Assembly (NCBI GenBank): GCA_030529845.1
Contig: JAUMWB010000004.1
Coordinates: 1-64,000, forward strand
Direction of reading: 5' to 3'
From: Rothia sp. (in: high G+C Gram-positive bacteria)
GTDB lineage: Bacteria; Actinomycetota; Actinomycetes; Actinomycetales; Micrococcaceae
Length of the DNA stretch: 64,000 bases
In this document: positions 1 through 8,654 of the stretch, piece after piece
How positions within the stretch are numbered: position 1 is the first letter of the stretch
How the letters are laid out: every line of letters starts with the position of its first letter
The notes under the pieces: model-generated
What the model saw: the letters and a program-made list of their open reading frames with translations, nothing else
Database searches by the model: none
What the model was told of the DNA's origin: nothing
Translations under genes and position numbers: made by a program

Positions 1-77
1 GTGGTCGTGGTGGGTGACGCGCCCGGGGTGGGACACACTTTTCTGCCTATAACCCTGCAAAACCTCTTTTAGACACG

Positions 78-107
78 AAAAAACCCGACCGGCTAACCGG
101 TCGGGCT
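78..107 (-). terminator. Rho-independent terminator of tRNA-Lys
   Basis: A perfect 9-bp stem (84-92 with 97-105, loop CTAA) is followed on the minus strand by a run of six T (78-83). It lies 12 bases past the 3' end of the tRNA, so it ends that transcript. Confidence 0.85.
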
Positions 108-117
108 TCTTGCATTG

Positions 118-190
118 TGCGCCCCCTGGGACTCGAACCCAGAACCCATTGATTAAGAGTCAATTGCTCTGCCAATTGAGCTAGAGGCGC
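118..190 (-). tRNA. tRNA-Lys (anticodon CTT)
   Basis: Read on the minus strand, the 73 bases fold into a cloverleaf: a 7-bp acceptor stem closed by GCGCCTC and GGGGCGC with one G-U pair, discriminator A at 118, a T-arm with GGTTCGAGTCC, and an anticodon loop ACTCTTAAT with CTT in the middle. No CCA is encoded. It has its own promoter and terminator, so it looks monocistronic. Confidence 0.95.
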
Positions 191-234
191 ATATTTACTT
201 GTCAGACTGAGAACCTGTCTCAGCAACGGGTTCT

Positions 235-263
235 ACTATACGCACCTTTCATGGCGCATGCAA
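235..263 (-). promoter_or_regulatory. Promoter of tRNA-Lys
   Basis: On the minus strand TTGCAT (258-263) and TATAGT (235-240) are separated by exactly 17 bases and point at the tRNA 44 bases downstream. The leader between them contains a small hairpin (CTGAGA / TCTCAG, 207-223) that may mark the 5' processing region. Spacing and both boxes fit a primary-sigma-factor promoter. Confidence 0.7.
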
Positions 264-320
264 GCCGAAATCGGCATTTGTGAAGACCTTCACAAAAACT
301 GAAATTTGCACCCTAAACAG

Positions 321-351
321 GAGGCCTCCTACCCTAGCGGCAGGAGGCCTC
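321..351 (-). terminator. Terminator after the MarR gene
   Basis: A 10-bp perfect stem (GAGGCCTCCT, 321-330, with 342-351) begins 5 bases past the stop codon of the MarR gene. The T-run on the minus strand is weak (CTGTTTAGG), so termination may be imperfect. Confidence 0.6.
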
Positions 352-356
352 GAGCA

Positions 357-971
357 CTACTTGCGATACTCGGCAATCATCTCAGGCGTAATAACGTCCA
401 TAACAGCGGTATTTACACGTTCAGTGACAGGCTCCGTGACATTAGCCTCGGGTACGTCGGCCTCTGCCGACGGAGCCTCTGCTAAAGATTCAGTGATAGC
501 CCCAATCTGGGCAGTACGCTCACCAGCAACATCATCCAGCACCTCGCCACCACCATGGTGTTCATTGAGGCTTTCGATGATATGGATGAGCATTTCGCGA
601 AACTCGGGGTTGGAGAGCTCGCCGGCAGATCCAAGCTTGCGGTCAATATTCTCAGCTTCTGCCAGCACGCGCCGCCCCTCTTCGGTAATACCCAGGAGGT
701 AGCTACGGCGGTCAATAGTGTTACGGGTGCGGAAAACGTGACCGTGCGCTTCAAGTCGAGCAAGGGTCTTACCCATGGTTTGAGCCTGCACGCCCACCAG
801 AGCGGCAACCTTCACCTGTGAAATCATGCCTTCGCGGGCAATGACGCCAAGCGCTGTCACGCCAGCATGGGTGAGCCCAAGCGACTTCAGCTGATCATTC
901 CAGCTGTATTCCAGCATGCGCGCTGCAGTTGAGAGGAGTCGATTAATCGACCAATTACGAATTTCTGGCAT
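357..971 (-). CDS. MarR-family transcriptional regulator
   Basis: A protein of 204 residues from the ATG at 971. Residues ~1-135 are a MarR winged-helix domain: an N-terminal dimerisation helix, a recognition helix around VGVQAQTMGKTLARLE, and a wing containing DRRSYLLGITEEGRR, the D-x-R wing signature of the family. The last ~60 residues are an unusual tail rich in Ala, Glu and Val and without predicted fold. I chose this start because a TATAAT box sits 6 bases upstream of the ATG, leaving no room for a leader. A longer reading to 1061 would place that box inside the gene. It is divergent from the peroxiredoxin gene, so it could control that gene and itself in response to oxidants. This is inference; no sensing cysteine is visible. 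Ligand and targets are unknown. Confidence 0.85.
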   Translation of the reverse strand: MPEIRNWSINRLLSTAARMLEYSWNDQLKSLGLTHAGVTALGVIAREGMISQVKVAALVGVQAQTMGKTLARLEAHGHVFRTRNTIDRRSYLLGITEEGRRVLAEAENIDRKLGSAGELSNPEFREMLIHIIESLNEHHGGGEVLDDVAGERTAQIGAITESLAEAPSAEADVPEANVTEPVTERVNTAVMDVITPEMIAEYRK

Positions 972-977
972 AGCGCC

Positions 978-983
978 ATTATA
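978..983 (-). promoter_or_regulatory. -10 box of a probable leaderless marR transcript
   Basis: TATAAT on the minus strand is followed by six bases (GGCGCT) and then the ATG. Transcription would start at or next to the A of the start codon. No Shine-Dalgarno sequence is present and no good -35 box is visible. Leaderless mRNAs are common in actinobacteria. Confidence 0.6.
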
Positions 984-1022
984 AGCATACTCAGCACTTA
1001 TATGCCTAGACATGGTAGGTGC

Positions 1023-1051
1023 TTGACACAACCACCTGTACACTGAGTAAT
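1023..1051 (+). promoter_or_regulatory. Promoter of the peroxiredoxin gene, with a candidate operator
   Basis: TTGACA (1023-1028), a 17-base spacer and AGTAAT (1046-1051) point towards the peroxiredoxin gene. A near-perfect palindrome, TTGTT-G-AACAA (1051-1061), overlaps the end of the -10 box and the expected start site. That is a typical repressor position, and the divergent MarR gene is the obvious candidate repressor. Confidence 0.55.
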
Positions 1052-1171
1052 TGTTGAACAACCCTTCTATTGCGCTAAAAATTGGGAATTTCGCTCCCCT
1101 GATAAGCTGAAGGCAGGGCCGTGGCCCAGTGCGCTACGCCCCTCTTCTATTCACCATGTGAAAGGACGCCC

Positions 1172-1642
1172 GTGGAACGACTTACCCAGGGAACCCCCGC
1201 ACCCCAGTTCACCCTACCCGTCGCAGGAGGCGGAACAGTCTCTCTGGCTGACTATGCCGGCCAGAAGGTCATCGTCTACTTTTACCCCAAGGCTTCCACC
1301 CCCGGGTGCACCACCCAGGCCTGCGACTTTAGAGACAACCTGGCCTCGCTCACCTCACAGGGCTACGCCGTCCTGGGAATTTCCCCCGACGGAATCAAGG
1401 CCTTGGACACCTTTACCGAGAACCAAAGCCTTACTTTCCCCCTCCTCTCTGATGAAGACCACGCTGTCGCAGAAGCCTATGGCGCCTGGGGTGAGAAGAA
1501 AAACTACGGCAAGACCTACATAGGGCTGATTCGCTCTACCATCGTCATCGATGAACATGGGGTGGTTGAGATGGCCCAGTACAACGTGCGCGCTAAGGAT
1601 CATGTGGCTAAGCTCCGCCGGGATTTAGGTATTGACTCTTAG
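1172..1642 (+). CDS. bcp: Thioredoxin-dependent peroxiredoxin, Bcp/PrxQ type
   Basis: A protein of 156 residues that reduces hydrogen peroxide and organic hydroperoxides in the cytoplasm. The AhpC/TSA fold is complete. The motif STPGCTTQACDFRD holds the peroxidatic Cys46 and a second cysteine five residues on (Cys51), the hallmark of the atypical 2-Cys PrxQ/Bcp group. The start is the GTG at 1172, preceded at 5 bases by AAAGGA (1161-1166). An upstream in-frame start at 1121 lacks a ribosome binding site and would add 17 residues unlike the family. It is single, divergent from the MarR gene, and followed by tRNA-Leu. Confidence 0.92.
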   Translation: MERLTQGTPAPQFTLPVAGGGTVSLADYAGQKVIVYFYPKASTPGCTTQACDFRDNLASLTSQGYAVLGISPDGIKALDTFTENQSLTFPLLSDEDHAVAEAYGAWGEKKNYGKTYIGLIRSTIVIDEHGVVEMAQYNVRAKDHVAKLRRDLGIDS

Positions 1643-1657
1643 GCCAGGCCCGCTTAT

Positions 1658-1687
1658 TTAGCAAAATCTGCCAAGTTGATGTAGCAT
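1658..1687 (+). promoter_or_regulatory. Probable promoter of tRNA-Leu
   Basis: TTAGCA (1658-1663), an 18-base spacer and TAGCAT (1682-1687) lie 28 bases before the tRNA. Both boxes match four of six consensus positions, so this is the best candidate but not certain. Confidence 0.4.
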
Positions 1688-1715
1688 AGACACTGTTGTG
1701 CTGACAGCACCGCAT

Positions 1716-1797
1716 GCGCGAGTGGTGAAATTGGCAGACACGCAGGATTTAGGTTCCTGTGCCTTACGGCGTGAGGGTTCAAGTCCCTCCTCGCGCA
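1716..1797 (+). tRNA. tRNA-Leu (anticodon TAG)
   Basis: An 82-base class II tRNA. Acceptor stem GCGCGAG pairs perfectly with CTCGCGC, discriminator A at 1797, D-arm with GTGGTGAAATTGGCAGAC, anticodon TAG within GATTTAGGTT, a variable arm GTGCCTTACGGCGT, and T-arm GGTTCAAGTCC. No CCA is encoded. Confidence 0.95.
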
Positions 1798-1807
1798 CAC
1801 TGACGAA

Positions 1808-1850
1808 ACACCCGTTCAGCCCGGTTTATCCACGGTTGGACGGGTTTTTT
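1808..1850 (+). terminator. Terminator of tRNA-Leu
   Basis: The arms ACCCGTTCA and TGGACGGGT form a stem with one G-U pair, followed directly by seven T. It begins 11 bases after the tRNA. Confidence 0.75.
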
Positions 1851-1913
1851 GATAGCCAGAACCTGGCGGTCACAGCCTAGGTCAACGAACCTCAGAACGA
1901 AGGGGATTCTCTT

Positions 1914-3641
1914 ATGGCAGCTCCAGCCCTCACCCGTCGCACCCTGATTCACTACGGTTCACTACTTACCGCTGGCTTTGCCCTCGCGGCCTGTTCATCG
2001 CCCCCAGAAACCGAACCATCTGCGTCCGCGTCCGCCTCCGCCACCAAAAGTGCAGGGCCAACCTTCCGCTTCGCTCAAGGTGCCCAGGTACTCACCCTAG
2101 ACCCGGCAGCCACGTATCGGGTCGAAAGCCACCGCATCAGCGCCCAGATTCTAGAGCCCCTAGTGCGAGCGGACGTCAATACGGGCGAGCCCTCCCCCTC
2201 CCTAGCCCAAACGTGGGAGGTCAGTGAAGACGGCCGCACCTATACCTTTACCCTGGTAGAGAATGCCACCTTTAGCGAGGGCACCCGGCTCACGGCTGAG
2301 GGCGTAGTAGCCAATATTGAACGCTGGGCACAGCTGGGCAAGGCCCCCCTCACCCGAATGACCCAGCCCTTCCACCAGCTCTTCGGCACCGTTCAGCTCG
2401 CTGAAAACAGCAGCTCAAGCCCCCTGGTGACCAGCTGGTCAGCACCAAGTAGCACCAGTCTCAAGCTCACGCTTAGCCGCCCCTCCCGTAGCTTCCTCAA
2501 GGCTCTCACTCAGCCTGCCTTTGGGCTGGTCTTACCCAGCAGTATCGGGGCGGACGGCTACCTCACCAGCACCCCCATAGGCACCGGAGCCTTTATGCTC
2601 AGTTCCTGGGATGGCAGCACCGCCGTCCTCACCCGTAACACCGCCTATCGGGGAGAGACTCCAGACCTAGCAGCCATCGAATTTCTCACCATCCCCGATG
2701 CCGAAAAACGCTACTACAACCTGCTCGAAGGAAGCATCGATGCCTACGATCAGGTAGCCCTCAAAGACTATGTGCCCCTGGCCCTTGATGGGTACCCGGT
2801 TCAGTCCCGCGACCCCTATGCAATTGCCTACCTAGGCATCAATCTTTCTCACCCCGCCTTCGACGATGCTCGGGTGCGCCAGGCCCTTGCCCGAGCCATC
2901 GACCGAGCAGCTATCGTTGAGGCTTACTACCCCCAGGGAACCAACACCGCTCCCGACTTCATCCCGGCTCTCTTCCAAATGAAGAAAGAAGATATGGGGC
3001 AGGTGTACACCTACAATCTGGACCGGGCCCAAGAACTCTTGCGGGCTAGCACCTATGCCAACCAGGCTATTGACTTCTACTACCCGGTCAATCTTTCCCT
3101 TCCCTCTCTACCCTCTCCTGAAGGTATCTACTCGCTGATCTCGGCAAACCTGGTTGAGGCAGGCTTCAATATCGTGCCCAAACCCTACCGCTGGTCGGAC
3201 GCCGGCACCGAGGACGTGCCTACCGCCCACCCCGACTACGGGCTAGAGCTGACCGGCTTTATCGGAGCCTTCCGCGACCCCACCGCCTTCCTAGGGCACG
3301 TGCTGACCCCGGCGGCGTCCGCACCTACAACCATTAGCGAGGCCAGCCCCAGCCCAACTCCCACGCCATCCCCCACCTCCACCGCAGCAGCTGCTGAGCC
3401 TGCCAAAGCAAGCGCCAGCTACGCCAGCATCTTCCAAGCCATCGACGAAGCTGACACCCACACCGATATCACAGACTGGCGCAATGCCTACAAAGAGATC
3501 AACGACCAGGTAGCCAACCTACTCTCAGCAATCCCGCTGGTCTACCCGGTCTCGGGAGTCACCCAGGGGCAGCGGGTGCGCACCTACACGGTGAGTGCTA
3601 CCTGCATCGATGATTTCTCAACCGTGCACATCGACGACTAG
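1914..3641 (+). CDS. ABC transporter substrate-binding lipoprotein, peptide/nickel family 5
   Basis: A 575-residue extracytoplasmic solute-binding protein of the DppA/OppA type (SBP_bac_5). The N-terminus has TRRT (R8, R9), a hydrophobic stretch and a lipobox ALAAC with Cys27, so it is exported (possibly by Tat) and lipid-anchored. A Ser/Ala/Glu-rich linker follows. The family core begins with QVLTLDPAATY and SLAQTWEVSEDGRTYTFTL, the conserved segment preceding binding-lobe I. A low-complexity insertion rich in Pro, Thr, Ser and Ala lies near residues 475-500. AAGGGG precedes the ATG at 8-9 bases. No permease or ATPase genes are adjacent, so it is an orphan binding protein whose partner transporter must be elsewhere; the ligand (peptides are usual) cannot be read from sequence. 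Confidence 0.88.
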   Translation: MAAPALTRRTLIHYGSLLTAGFALAACSSPPETEPSASASASATKSAGPTFRFAQGAQVLTLDPAATYRVESHRISAQILEPLVRADVNTGEPSPSLAQTWEVSEDGRTYTFTLVENATFSEGTRLTAEGVVANIERWAQLGKAPLTRMTQPFHQLFGTVQLAENSSSSPLVTSWSAPSSTSLKLTLSRPSRSFLKALTQPAFGLVLPSSIGADGYLTSTPIGTGAFMLSSWDGSTAVLTRNTAYRGETPDLAAIEFLTIPDAEKRYYNLLEGSIDAYDQVALKDYVPLALDGYPVQSRDPYAIAYLGINLSHPAFDDARVRQALARAIDRAAIVEAYYPQGTNTAPDFIPALFQMKKEDMGQVYTYNLDRAQELLRASTYANQAIDFYYPVNLSLPSLPSPEGIYSLISANLVEAGFNIVPKPYRWSDAGTEDVPTAHPDYGLELTGFIGAFRDPTAFLGHVLTPAASAPTTISEASPSPTPTPSPTSTAAAAEPAKASASYASIFQAIDEADTHTDITDWRNAYKEINDQVANLLSAIPLVYPVSGVTQGQRVRTYTVSATCIDDFSTVHIDD

Positions 3642-3802
3642 CCCACCGCGGGTGCCCGCAAAAGTGCGTCAAAGAACCGTGCGTGTTAGGTACGTCGCTC
3701 TATCTGTACTACGCTAAAGAAGAGAACGGGGCCGATGGGCCCCACCCCAGCCGGTGTCCAGCGTCGGGCACCACAGTCTTAGAGTGACGGAGTGTCAATC
3801 AC

Positions 3803-5281
3803 GTGGCAAACGAAGTACAGACCGATGTCGTCCTAGTGGGCGGCGGTATCATGAGCGCAACCCTGGGCGTCCTACTCAAAGAAGTAGAACCCACCTGGAA
3901 TATCACCCTGCTGGAGCGCCTCGATCAGGTAGGGCAGGAGTCATCTAACCCCTGGAACAACGCGGGTACCGGCCACTCAGCGCTCTGCGAGCTCAACTAC
4001 GCCCCGGCAGGCCCTGACGGAACTGTCGACCCGGCTAAGGCTCTGGGTATTAACGAACAGTTCCAGGTCTCCCGCCAGCTCTGGGCTTCCCTGGTTGAAG
4101 AGGGAAAGATTAAGGACGCCAGTTTCATCAACCCCGTGCCCCATATGTCCCTGGTCTTCGGTGAAGACCATGTGCGCTACCTAGGCAAGCGCTTTGAGGC
4201 CTTTGAGAACCAGAAGCTCTTTGAGCGTATGAAGTTCTCCACTGACTTTGACCAGATTCGCCAGTGGGCCCCCCTTGCTGTGGAGGGCCGTGACCCCAAC
4301 CAGAAAATTGCCGCAACCTGGTCTCCCGAGGGTACCGATGTGGACTTCGGCAACCTCACCCAGCAGATGGTGGATTATCTGGTCGAGCAGGGCGTCACTG
4401 TTCAGTACGGCCAGCAGGTCACCAACCTTGAGCAGCAGAGCGACGGTAGCTGGCTGGTCAAGGTCAAGAACCGCCTGAACTCCGAGCACAGCCAAACCAT
4501 CCGAGCCAAGTTCGTCTTCCTGGGCGCAGGCGGTGGAGCCCTCAACCTCCTGCAGAAGTCAGGAATTAAGGAAGGCAAGGGCTTCGGTGGCTTCCCCGTC
4601 TCGGGTCTCTTCTTCCGTAATACCAACGAAGAAACCGCTCTCAAGCACAATGCTAAGGTCTACGGCCAGGCTTCAGTCGGCGCCCCACCCATGTCTGTGC
4701 CCCACCTCGATACCCGCTACGTCAATGGCAAGCGCTCCCTGCTCTTTGGCCCCTACGCTGGCTTTAAGACCAACTTCCTCAAGCAGGGCTCCCTGCTCGA
4801 TATGCCTCTCTCCCTGCGCCCGGACAACCTGCTCCCCATGATTCGTGCGGGCCTAGACAATGTGGATCTCACCAAGTACCTCATCGGTGAGCTCCTCAAG
4901 AACCGTGATGAGCGGGTAGCCTCCCTGCGCGAGTACTACCCCACCGCGGTAGCTGACGAGTGGGAGCTCATCACCGCCGGCCAGCGCGTGCAGGTTATTA
5001 AGAAGGACGCCAAGAAGGGCGGCGTCCTACAGTTCGGTACCGAACTCATCGCCTCAGGCGACGGCTCAATTGCGGCTCTGTTGGGTGCCTCCCCCGGCGC
5101 TTCAACAGCGGCCCCCATCATGCTCACCTTGCTGGCCCGTTGTTTCCCCTCCAAGATGAATCAGTGGGAACCCCGCATCAAGGAACTGGTGCCCGGATAC
5201 GGCATCAAGCTCAACGACAACCACGATTTGGCAGATGAGCTCTTCGCTCACACCGCCCAGGTGCTGGGTATCGATAACTAG
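3803..5281 (+). CDS. mqo: Malate:quinone oxidoreductase
   Basis: A 492-residue FAD enzyme that oxidises malate to oxaloacetate and passes electrons to the quinone pool, at the inner face of the membrane. It serves the citric acid cycle in place of, or alongside, soluble malate dehydrogenase. Visible signs are the dinucleotide fold [13 protein letters not shown] (glycines 13-15), the family block [20 protein letters not shown], and the C-terminal block [22 protein letters not shown] near the flavin. Length is the family norm. The GTG at 3803 has only a weak, distant purine-rich stretch upstream; the protein aligns with the family from residue ~5, so no longer start is needed. The gene is monocistronic, with a strong hairpin behind it. 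Confidence 0.95.
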   Translation: MANEVQTDVVLVGGGIMSATLGVLLKEVEPTWNITLLERLDQVGQESSNPWNNAGTGHSALCELNYAPAGPDGTVDPAKALGINEQFQVSRQLWASLVEEGKIKDASFINPVPHMSLVFGEDHVRYLGKRFEAFENQKLFERMKFSTDFDQIRQWAPLAVEGRDPNQKIAATWSPEGTDVDFGNLTQQMVDYLVEQGVTVQYGQQVTNLEQQSDGSWLVKVKNRLNSEHSQTIRAKFVFLGAGGGALNLLQKSGIKEGKGFGGFPVSGLFFRNTNEETALKHNAKVYGQASVGAPPMSVPHLDTRYVNGKRSLLFGPYAGFKTNFLKQGSLLDMPLSLRPDNLLPMIRAGLDNVDLTKYLIGELLKNRDERVASLREYYPTAVADEWELITAGQRVQVIKKDAKKGGVLQFGTELIASGDGSIAALLGASPGASTAAPIMLTLLARCFPSKMNQWEPRIKELVPGYGIKLNDNHDLADELFAHTAQVLGIDN

Positions 5282-5323
5282 CTCACAGGCGTCCGCCCAC
5301 CCAGCGGCTCATTGCATCGTACG

Positions 5324-5360
5324 CTGCCCCGGCCTCACCGGCCGGGGCAGCTCGTCTTTA
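5324..5360 (+). terminator. Terminator of mqo
   Basis: A perfect 11-bp stem (CTGCCCCGGCC, 5324-5334, with 5340-5350; loop TCACC) begins 43 bases past the stop codon. The following bases (CTCGTCTTTA) give only a weak T-run. Confidence 0.65.
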
Positions 5361-5390
5361 ACGGGGTTGCTTAACTGCTGGCGCACCTTT

Positions 5391-5408
5391 TTATCATGCT
5401 ACTGATAA
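5391..5408. promoter_or_regulatory. Palindromic candidate operator before the YihY gene
   Basis: TTATCA (5391-5396) and TGATAA (5403-5408) are perfect inverted repeats with a six-base centre, 43 bases before the start codon in an AT-rich stretch where the promoter should be. The size suits a dimeric regulator. No regulator gene is adjacent, so the protein is unknown. Confidence 0.35.
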
Positions 5409-5451
5409 GATGTTTACTGATTAAATCACCGCATGCCTAAAGGACAAGACC

Positions 5452-6558
5452 ATGGCTCTCGAAGAACAAACTATTAGCCGGGCCGATACTGAGGAGGCCC
5501 ACAAGGACGCTCCTAAGCCCGCCAAACTCTCAGATATGAGCGGATCAAGCTGGAAGTACATCTTCAAGCGTGCCCTGAGCGAATTCACCAACGACGGCTG
5601 CACTGACCTAGCAGCAGCCCTCACCTACTTCACAGTACTCTCGGTCTTCCCCGGCCTGCTGGCTGTGGTTTCTCTGCTCGGTGTTTTTGGGCAGGGGCAG
5701 CAGACCACTAACACGATTTTGAGCTTCCTTGAAGACTACGCACCGGCTGAAATGCTCACCCTGCTTGAAGAGCCAATCACTCAGCTGACCAGCTCTGACG
5801 CTGCGGGTCTGGCTCTGGTTACCGGTGTGGTTGGCGCCCTCTGGACTGCCTCGGGTTACATTGGGGCTTTTGGCCGCTCCATGAACAAGATTTACGGTGT
5901 TGTTGAGGGTCGTCCTATCTGGAAACTGCGCCCCTTCAACCTGCTAGTTACTGCTGCCATGGTGCTGATTGTGGTTGCTATGATGCTGGTTCTGCTTTCA
6001 TCAGAAGACATGCTGACCACCATTCAGAACGCTGTTCCCGCAGTAGAGCTCGGTGGTTTCATCGGTATCTGGATGTGGATGCGCTACCCCATCATGCTGG
6101 TTCTGGCCGTTGTGCTCATTAGCCTGCTCTACTTTGCTACCCCCAATGTCAAGCAGCCTAAGTTCCGCTTCCTCACTCCCGGTGCCGCTATCGCCCTTGT
6201 GGTTATGGCAATTGCGGGTCTTGGCTTTACCTTCTATGTCTCCAACTTCGGCTCCTACAATGCCACCTATGGCCTGATTGGTGGCGTTATCGTGATGCTG
6301 CTCTTCATTTGGATCATGAACAACGTACTGCTGCTCGGTGCCCAGATTGACGCTGAGATTCAGCGCGGCCGCGAGCTGCAGGCCGGCATCAAGGCTGAGG
6401 ACGAACTCCAGCTGCCCCCGCGTGATGACACCATGGCCATCAAGCTCCAGGAAAAGAAAGAGAACCTGGTCGAAGAGGGCCGCAAGATTCGCCTGGCCCA
6501 CAACGGTGTTGATTTTAAGCAGATAGCAAAGAAGCAGGAAGACAAAGACTCCAAGTAA
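5452..6558 (+). CDS. YihY/virulence factor BrkB family membrane protein
   Basis: A 368-residue inner-membrane protein. Six hydrophobic segments can be seen between residues ~60 and ~305, starting with LAAALTYFTVLSVFPGLLAVVSLLGVFG, the conserved first segment of the family. Later family blocks are ASGYIGAFGRSMNKIY and YGLIGGVIVMLLFIWIMNNVLLLGAQIDAE. Both ends are charged and probably cytoplasmic: ~35 residues before the membrane and a basic tail of ~60. The family was once misnamed RNase BN; no activity is established. AAGGACAAGACC precedes the ATG. It is monocistronic between two terminators. Confidence 0.88.
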   Translation: MALEEQTISRADTEEAHKDAPKPAKLSDMSGSSWKYIFKRALSEFTNDGCTDLAAALTYFTVLSVFPGLLAVVSLLGVFGQGQQTTNTILSFLEDYAPAEMLTLLEEPITQLTSSDAAGLALVTGVVGALWTASGYIGAFGRSMNKIYGVVEGRPIWKLRPFNLLVTAAMVLIVVAMMLVLLSSEDMLTTIQNAVPAVELGGFIGIWMWMRYPIMLVLAVVLISLLYFATPNVKQPKFRFLTPGAAIALVVMAIAGLGFTFYVSNFGSYNATYGLIGGVIVMLLFIWIMNNVLLLGAQIDAEIQRGRELQAGIKAEDELQLPPRDDTMAIKLQEKKENLVEEGRKIRLAHNGVDFKQIAKKQEDKDSK

Positions 6559-6596
6559 CATACAGTTTCTGAACTTCTCTGTTCTCTATTTTCATT

Positions 6597-6630
6597 CCGG
6601 CTCCTACTTTTTGTAGGAGCCGGAGTTTTA
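6597..6630 (+). terminator. Terminator of the YihY gene
   Basis: A perfect 11-bp stem (CCGGCTCCTAC, 6597-6607, with 6613-6623), loop TTTTT, then AGTTTTA. It ends at the start codon of the next gene, whose GGAG ribosome binding site falls inside the 3' arm of the hairpin. Confidence 0.8.
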
Positions 6631-7487
6631 TGCTTAAGGGTATGTACGAGCCCTGCCTTTCGATTGAGACGCTTTCAGCCCCCACGCTCGGCGCGGACGC
6701 ACCGCCTCGCCCCTGTGAGAGCCAGCAGGTGGTGGCGGTGCACGGCTTTGCCACCACCCCCGAGGTGACCTGGCTGACGACAGGCTGGGTGCGCCAGTTA
6801 CACCGAGCTGGGGCTGACGTGCACCTAGTGACGCTGCCCTGTCACCGGCTGACCATTGCACAGCACGAAGATGCAGTTGAAGTAGAAGAGCGGGGGCACA
6901 CCCGGCAGCTAGCAGTAACCTGGCACAGCACAGGGCTGATTTCTTCTCTAACAGATACCCTGGCCCAGGTTCTAGCACCGCAAGCTACACCGGTTCACCT
7001 GCTGGGCTATTCTCTGGGCGCCCGCATTTGTTGGCAGACTGCCCTGGAACACCCCCAGCTGGTGCAGAGCCTGACCTTAGGGGGAATGCCCTTGGCTGGC
7101 CATCTGGCTGAGGTGCAGACAGCCCTGGCCCAGGGCAACACATCAGGCCAGGCCCTACCCGCTGGCTTGCAGGCTGTCCTGGTGGCTAGCCCTTTACCTC
7201 GCGCTCATCTGGCGTCCTTCACCGCTCAGCCGGTTGAGCCTTTCAGTGCTCAAGACCTACCGGCCTGCCCCACCTTCCTTTTCGCGGGAGCTCAGGACGA
7301 CCTGACCACAGACCTGCCTGCCCTTGCCGCTACCCTGCCGCACCCGGCGTCCGCTTATCTGGAGCTAGCTGGCCGTGACCATATTAGCTCCCTGACCAGC
7401 GGTCAAGCCCGCCGGGCAGCTACCGACTTCATAGCGCGTCATGCGGTCTCACCGGCTGGCAGGGAGCCTAGGCACACGGTAGCGTAG
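6630..7487 (+). CDS. Alpha/beta hydrolase
   Basis: A 285-residue cytoplasmic hydrolase of unknown substrate. The fold signs are the oxyanion strand VVAVHGFA (residues 34-41), the nucleophile elbow GYSLGA with Ser128, a candidate acid AGAQDDL, and GRDHISSL near residue 250 carrying the catalytic His. The cap region is short. The ATG at 6630 has GGAG four bases upstream, inside the preceding terminator stem; a second ATG at 6642 is possible. The unusual start suggests that read-through RNA would have the ribosome binding site hidden in the hairpin, so the gene may have its own promoter. Esterase, lipase or haloperoxidase-like activity are all open. Confidence 0.75.
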   Translation: MLKGMYEPCLSIETLSAPTLGADAPPRPCESQQVVAVHGFATTPEVTWLTTGWVRQLHRAGADVHLVTLPCHRLTIAQHEDAVEVEERGHTRQLAVTWHSTGLISSLTDTLAQVLAPQATPVHLLGYSLGARICWQTALEHPQLVQSLTLGGMPLAGHLAEVQTALAQGNTSGQALPAGLQAVLVASPLPRAHLASFTAQPVEPFSAQDLPACPTFLFAGAQDDLTTDLPALAATLPHPASAYLELAGRDHISSLTSGQARRAATDFIARHAVSPAGREPRHTVA

Positions 7488-7548
7488 AGGGTAGCAGCAG
7501 GTAGCTCTACCTGCCCCGATATTACCTCCCGCTACCAAAGGAGCCCCC

Positions 7549-8640
7549 ATGCACAAGGTCAAGGCCGTTGTCTCACTGGCCAAGGATCAGCCCGTCGAAG
7601 TCGTCACCATCAATGTGCCCGACCCCATCAAGGGTGAAGCCCTGGTTAAGGTGCTCACCTGCGGTGTCTGCCAGACCGACCACCACTACGTTCAGGGCGG
7701 AGTCGGCAATGACTACCCCTACCTGCTGGGCCACGAATCAGCAGGAATCGTCGAAGCCGTGGGTGAGGGCGTGACCAATGTAGCCCCCGGTGACCTGGTC
7801 ATTCTCAACTGGCGTGCTGTCTGCGGCGAGTGCCGCGCCTGTAAGAAGGGCAAGCCCCAGTACTGCTTTGCAACCCACAACGCGACCCAGAAGATGACCC
7901 TTGAGGACGGCACCGAGCTCTCCCCCGCCCTGGGCATTGGCTCCTTTGCCGAGAAGACCCTGGTAGCAGCCGGGCAGTGCACCAAGATTGACGCTGAGCT
8001 AACCGAAGACCAGTACGCCGCCATCGGCCTGCTGGGCTGCGGTGTTACCGCCGGCCTGGGCGCTGTGCTCAACACCGGTGAGGTAGCCCGCGGTGAGTCC
8101 GTTGCTGTAATTGGTTGCGGCGGTGTAGGTACCGCCGCTGTTGCCGGAGCCAAGCTGGGCGGGGCGACCACCATCATCGCCGTAGACATTGATGACGATA
8201 AGCTAGCCCGCGCCAAGGAGCACGGGGCCACCCACGTCATCAATTCCAAGAACCAGGATCCTGTTGCCGCCATCAGGGACCTGACCGAGGGTTTCGGTGC
8301 CGACCTGGTCATTGACGCGGTGGGTGTTGAAGCTACCTTCAAACAGGCCTTCGAAGCCCGCGACCTGGCAGGACGCGTCGTCCTGGTGGGCGTACCCGCC
8401 CCCGGCACCACCTGGGAAGCTCCCCTGGACGAGGTCTTCGGCCGGGGTGGCTCCATCAAGTCAGCCTGGTACGGCGATACCTTACCCTCCCGCGACTTCC
8501 CCATGTTCGTGCAGCACTACCAGCTGGGCAACCTCGACCTGGACGGTTTCGTCTCAGAACGCATCAGCCTGGAACAGGTCAATGAGGCCTTTGAAACTAT
8601 GAAGACCGGTAAGGTTCTACGCTCAGTTGTTGAGCTCTAG
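7549..8640 (+). CDS. mscR: S-(hydroxymethyl)mycothiol dehydrogenase
   Basis: A 363-residue zinc-dependent, NAD-linked medium-chain dehydrogenase that oxidises the formaldehyde-mycothiol adduct to S-formylmycothiol. The catalytic zinc site shows CGVCQTD (Cys38, Cys41) and GHE (His62, Glu63). The structural zinc site shows [15 protein letters not shown]. The Rossmann fold shows [13 protein letters not shown]. The overall sequence follows the mycothiol-dependent formaldehyde dehydrogenases of actinobacteria rather than glutathione-dependent ones. AAAGGAGCCCCC precedes the ATG. The next gene starts 14 bases later, forming a two-gene detoxification operon. Its presence implies that the cell makes mycothiol. 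Confidence 0.93.
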   Translation: MHKVKAVVSLAKDQPVEVVTINVPDPIKGEALVKVLTCGVCQTDHHYVQGGVGNDYPYLLGHESAGIVEAVGEGVTNVAPGDLVILNWRAVCGECRACKKGKPQYCFATHNATQKMTLEDGTELSPALGIGSFAEKTLVAAGQCTKIDAELTEDQYAAIGLLGCGVTAGLGAVLNTGEVARGESVAVIGCGGVGTAAVAGAKLGGATTIIAVDIDDDKLARAKEHGATHVINSKNQDPVAAIRDLTEGFGADLVIDAVGVEATFKQAFEARDLAGRVVLVGVPAPGTTWEAPLDEVFGRGGSIKSAWYGDTLPSRDFPMFVQHYQLGNLDLDGFVSERISLEQVNEAFETMKTGKVLRSVVEL

Positions 8641-8654
8641 GGAAGGTGGCTCCT

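Noticed and set aside
6001..6561. 186-residue minus-strand frame opposite the YihY gene
   Set aside because: It is antisense to conserved membrane segments of YihY, with His/Gln-rich composition and no ribosome binding site.
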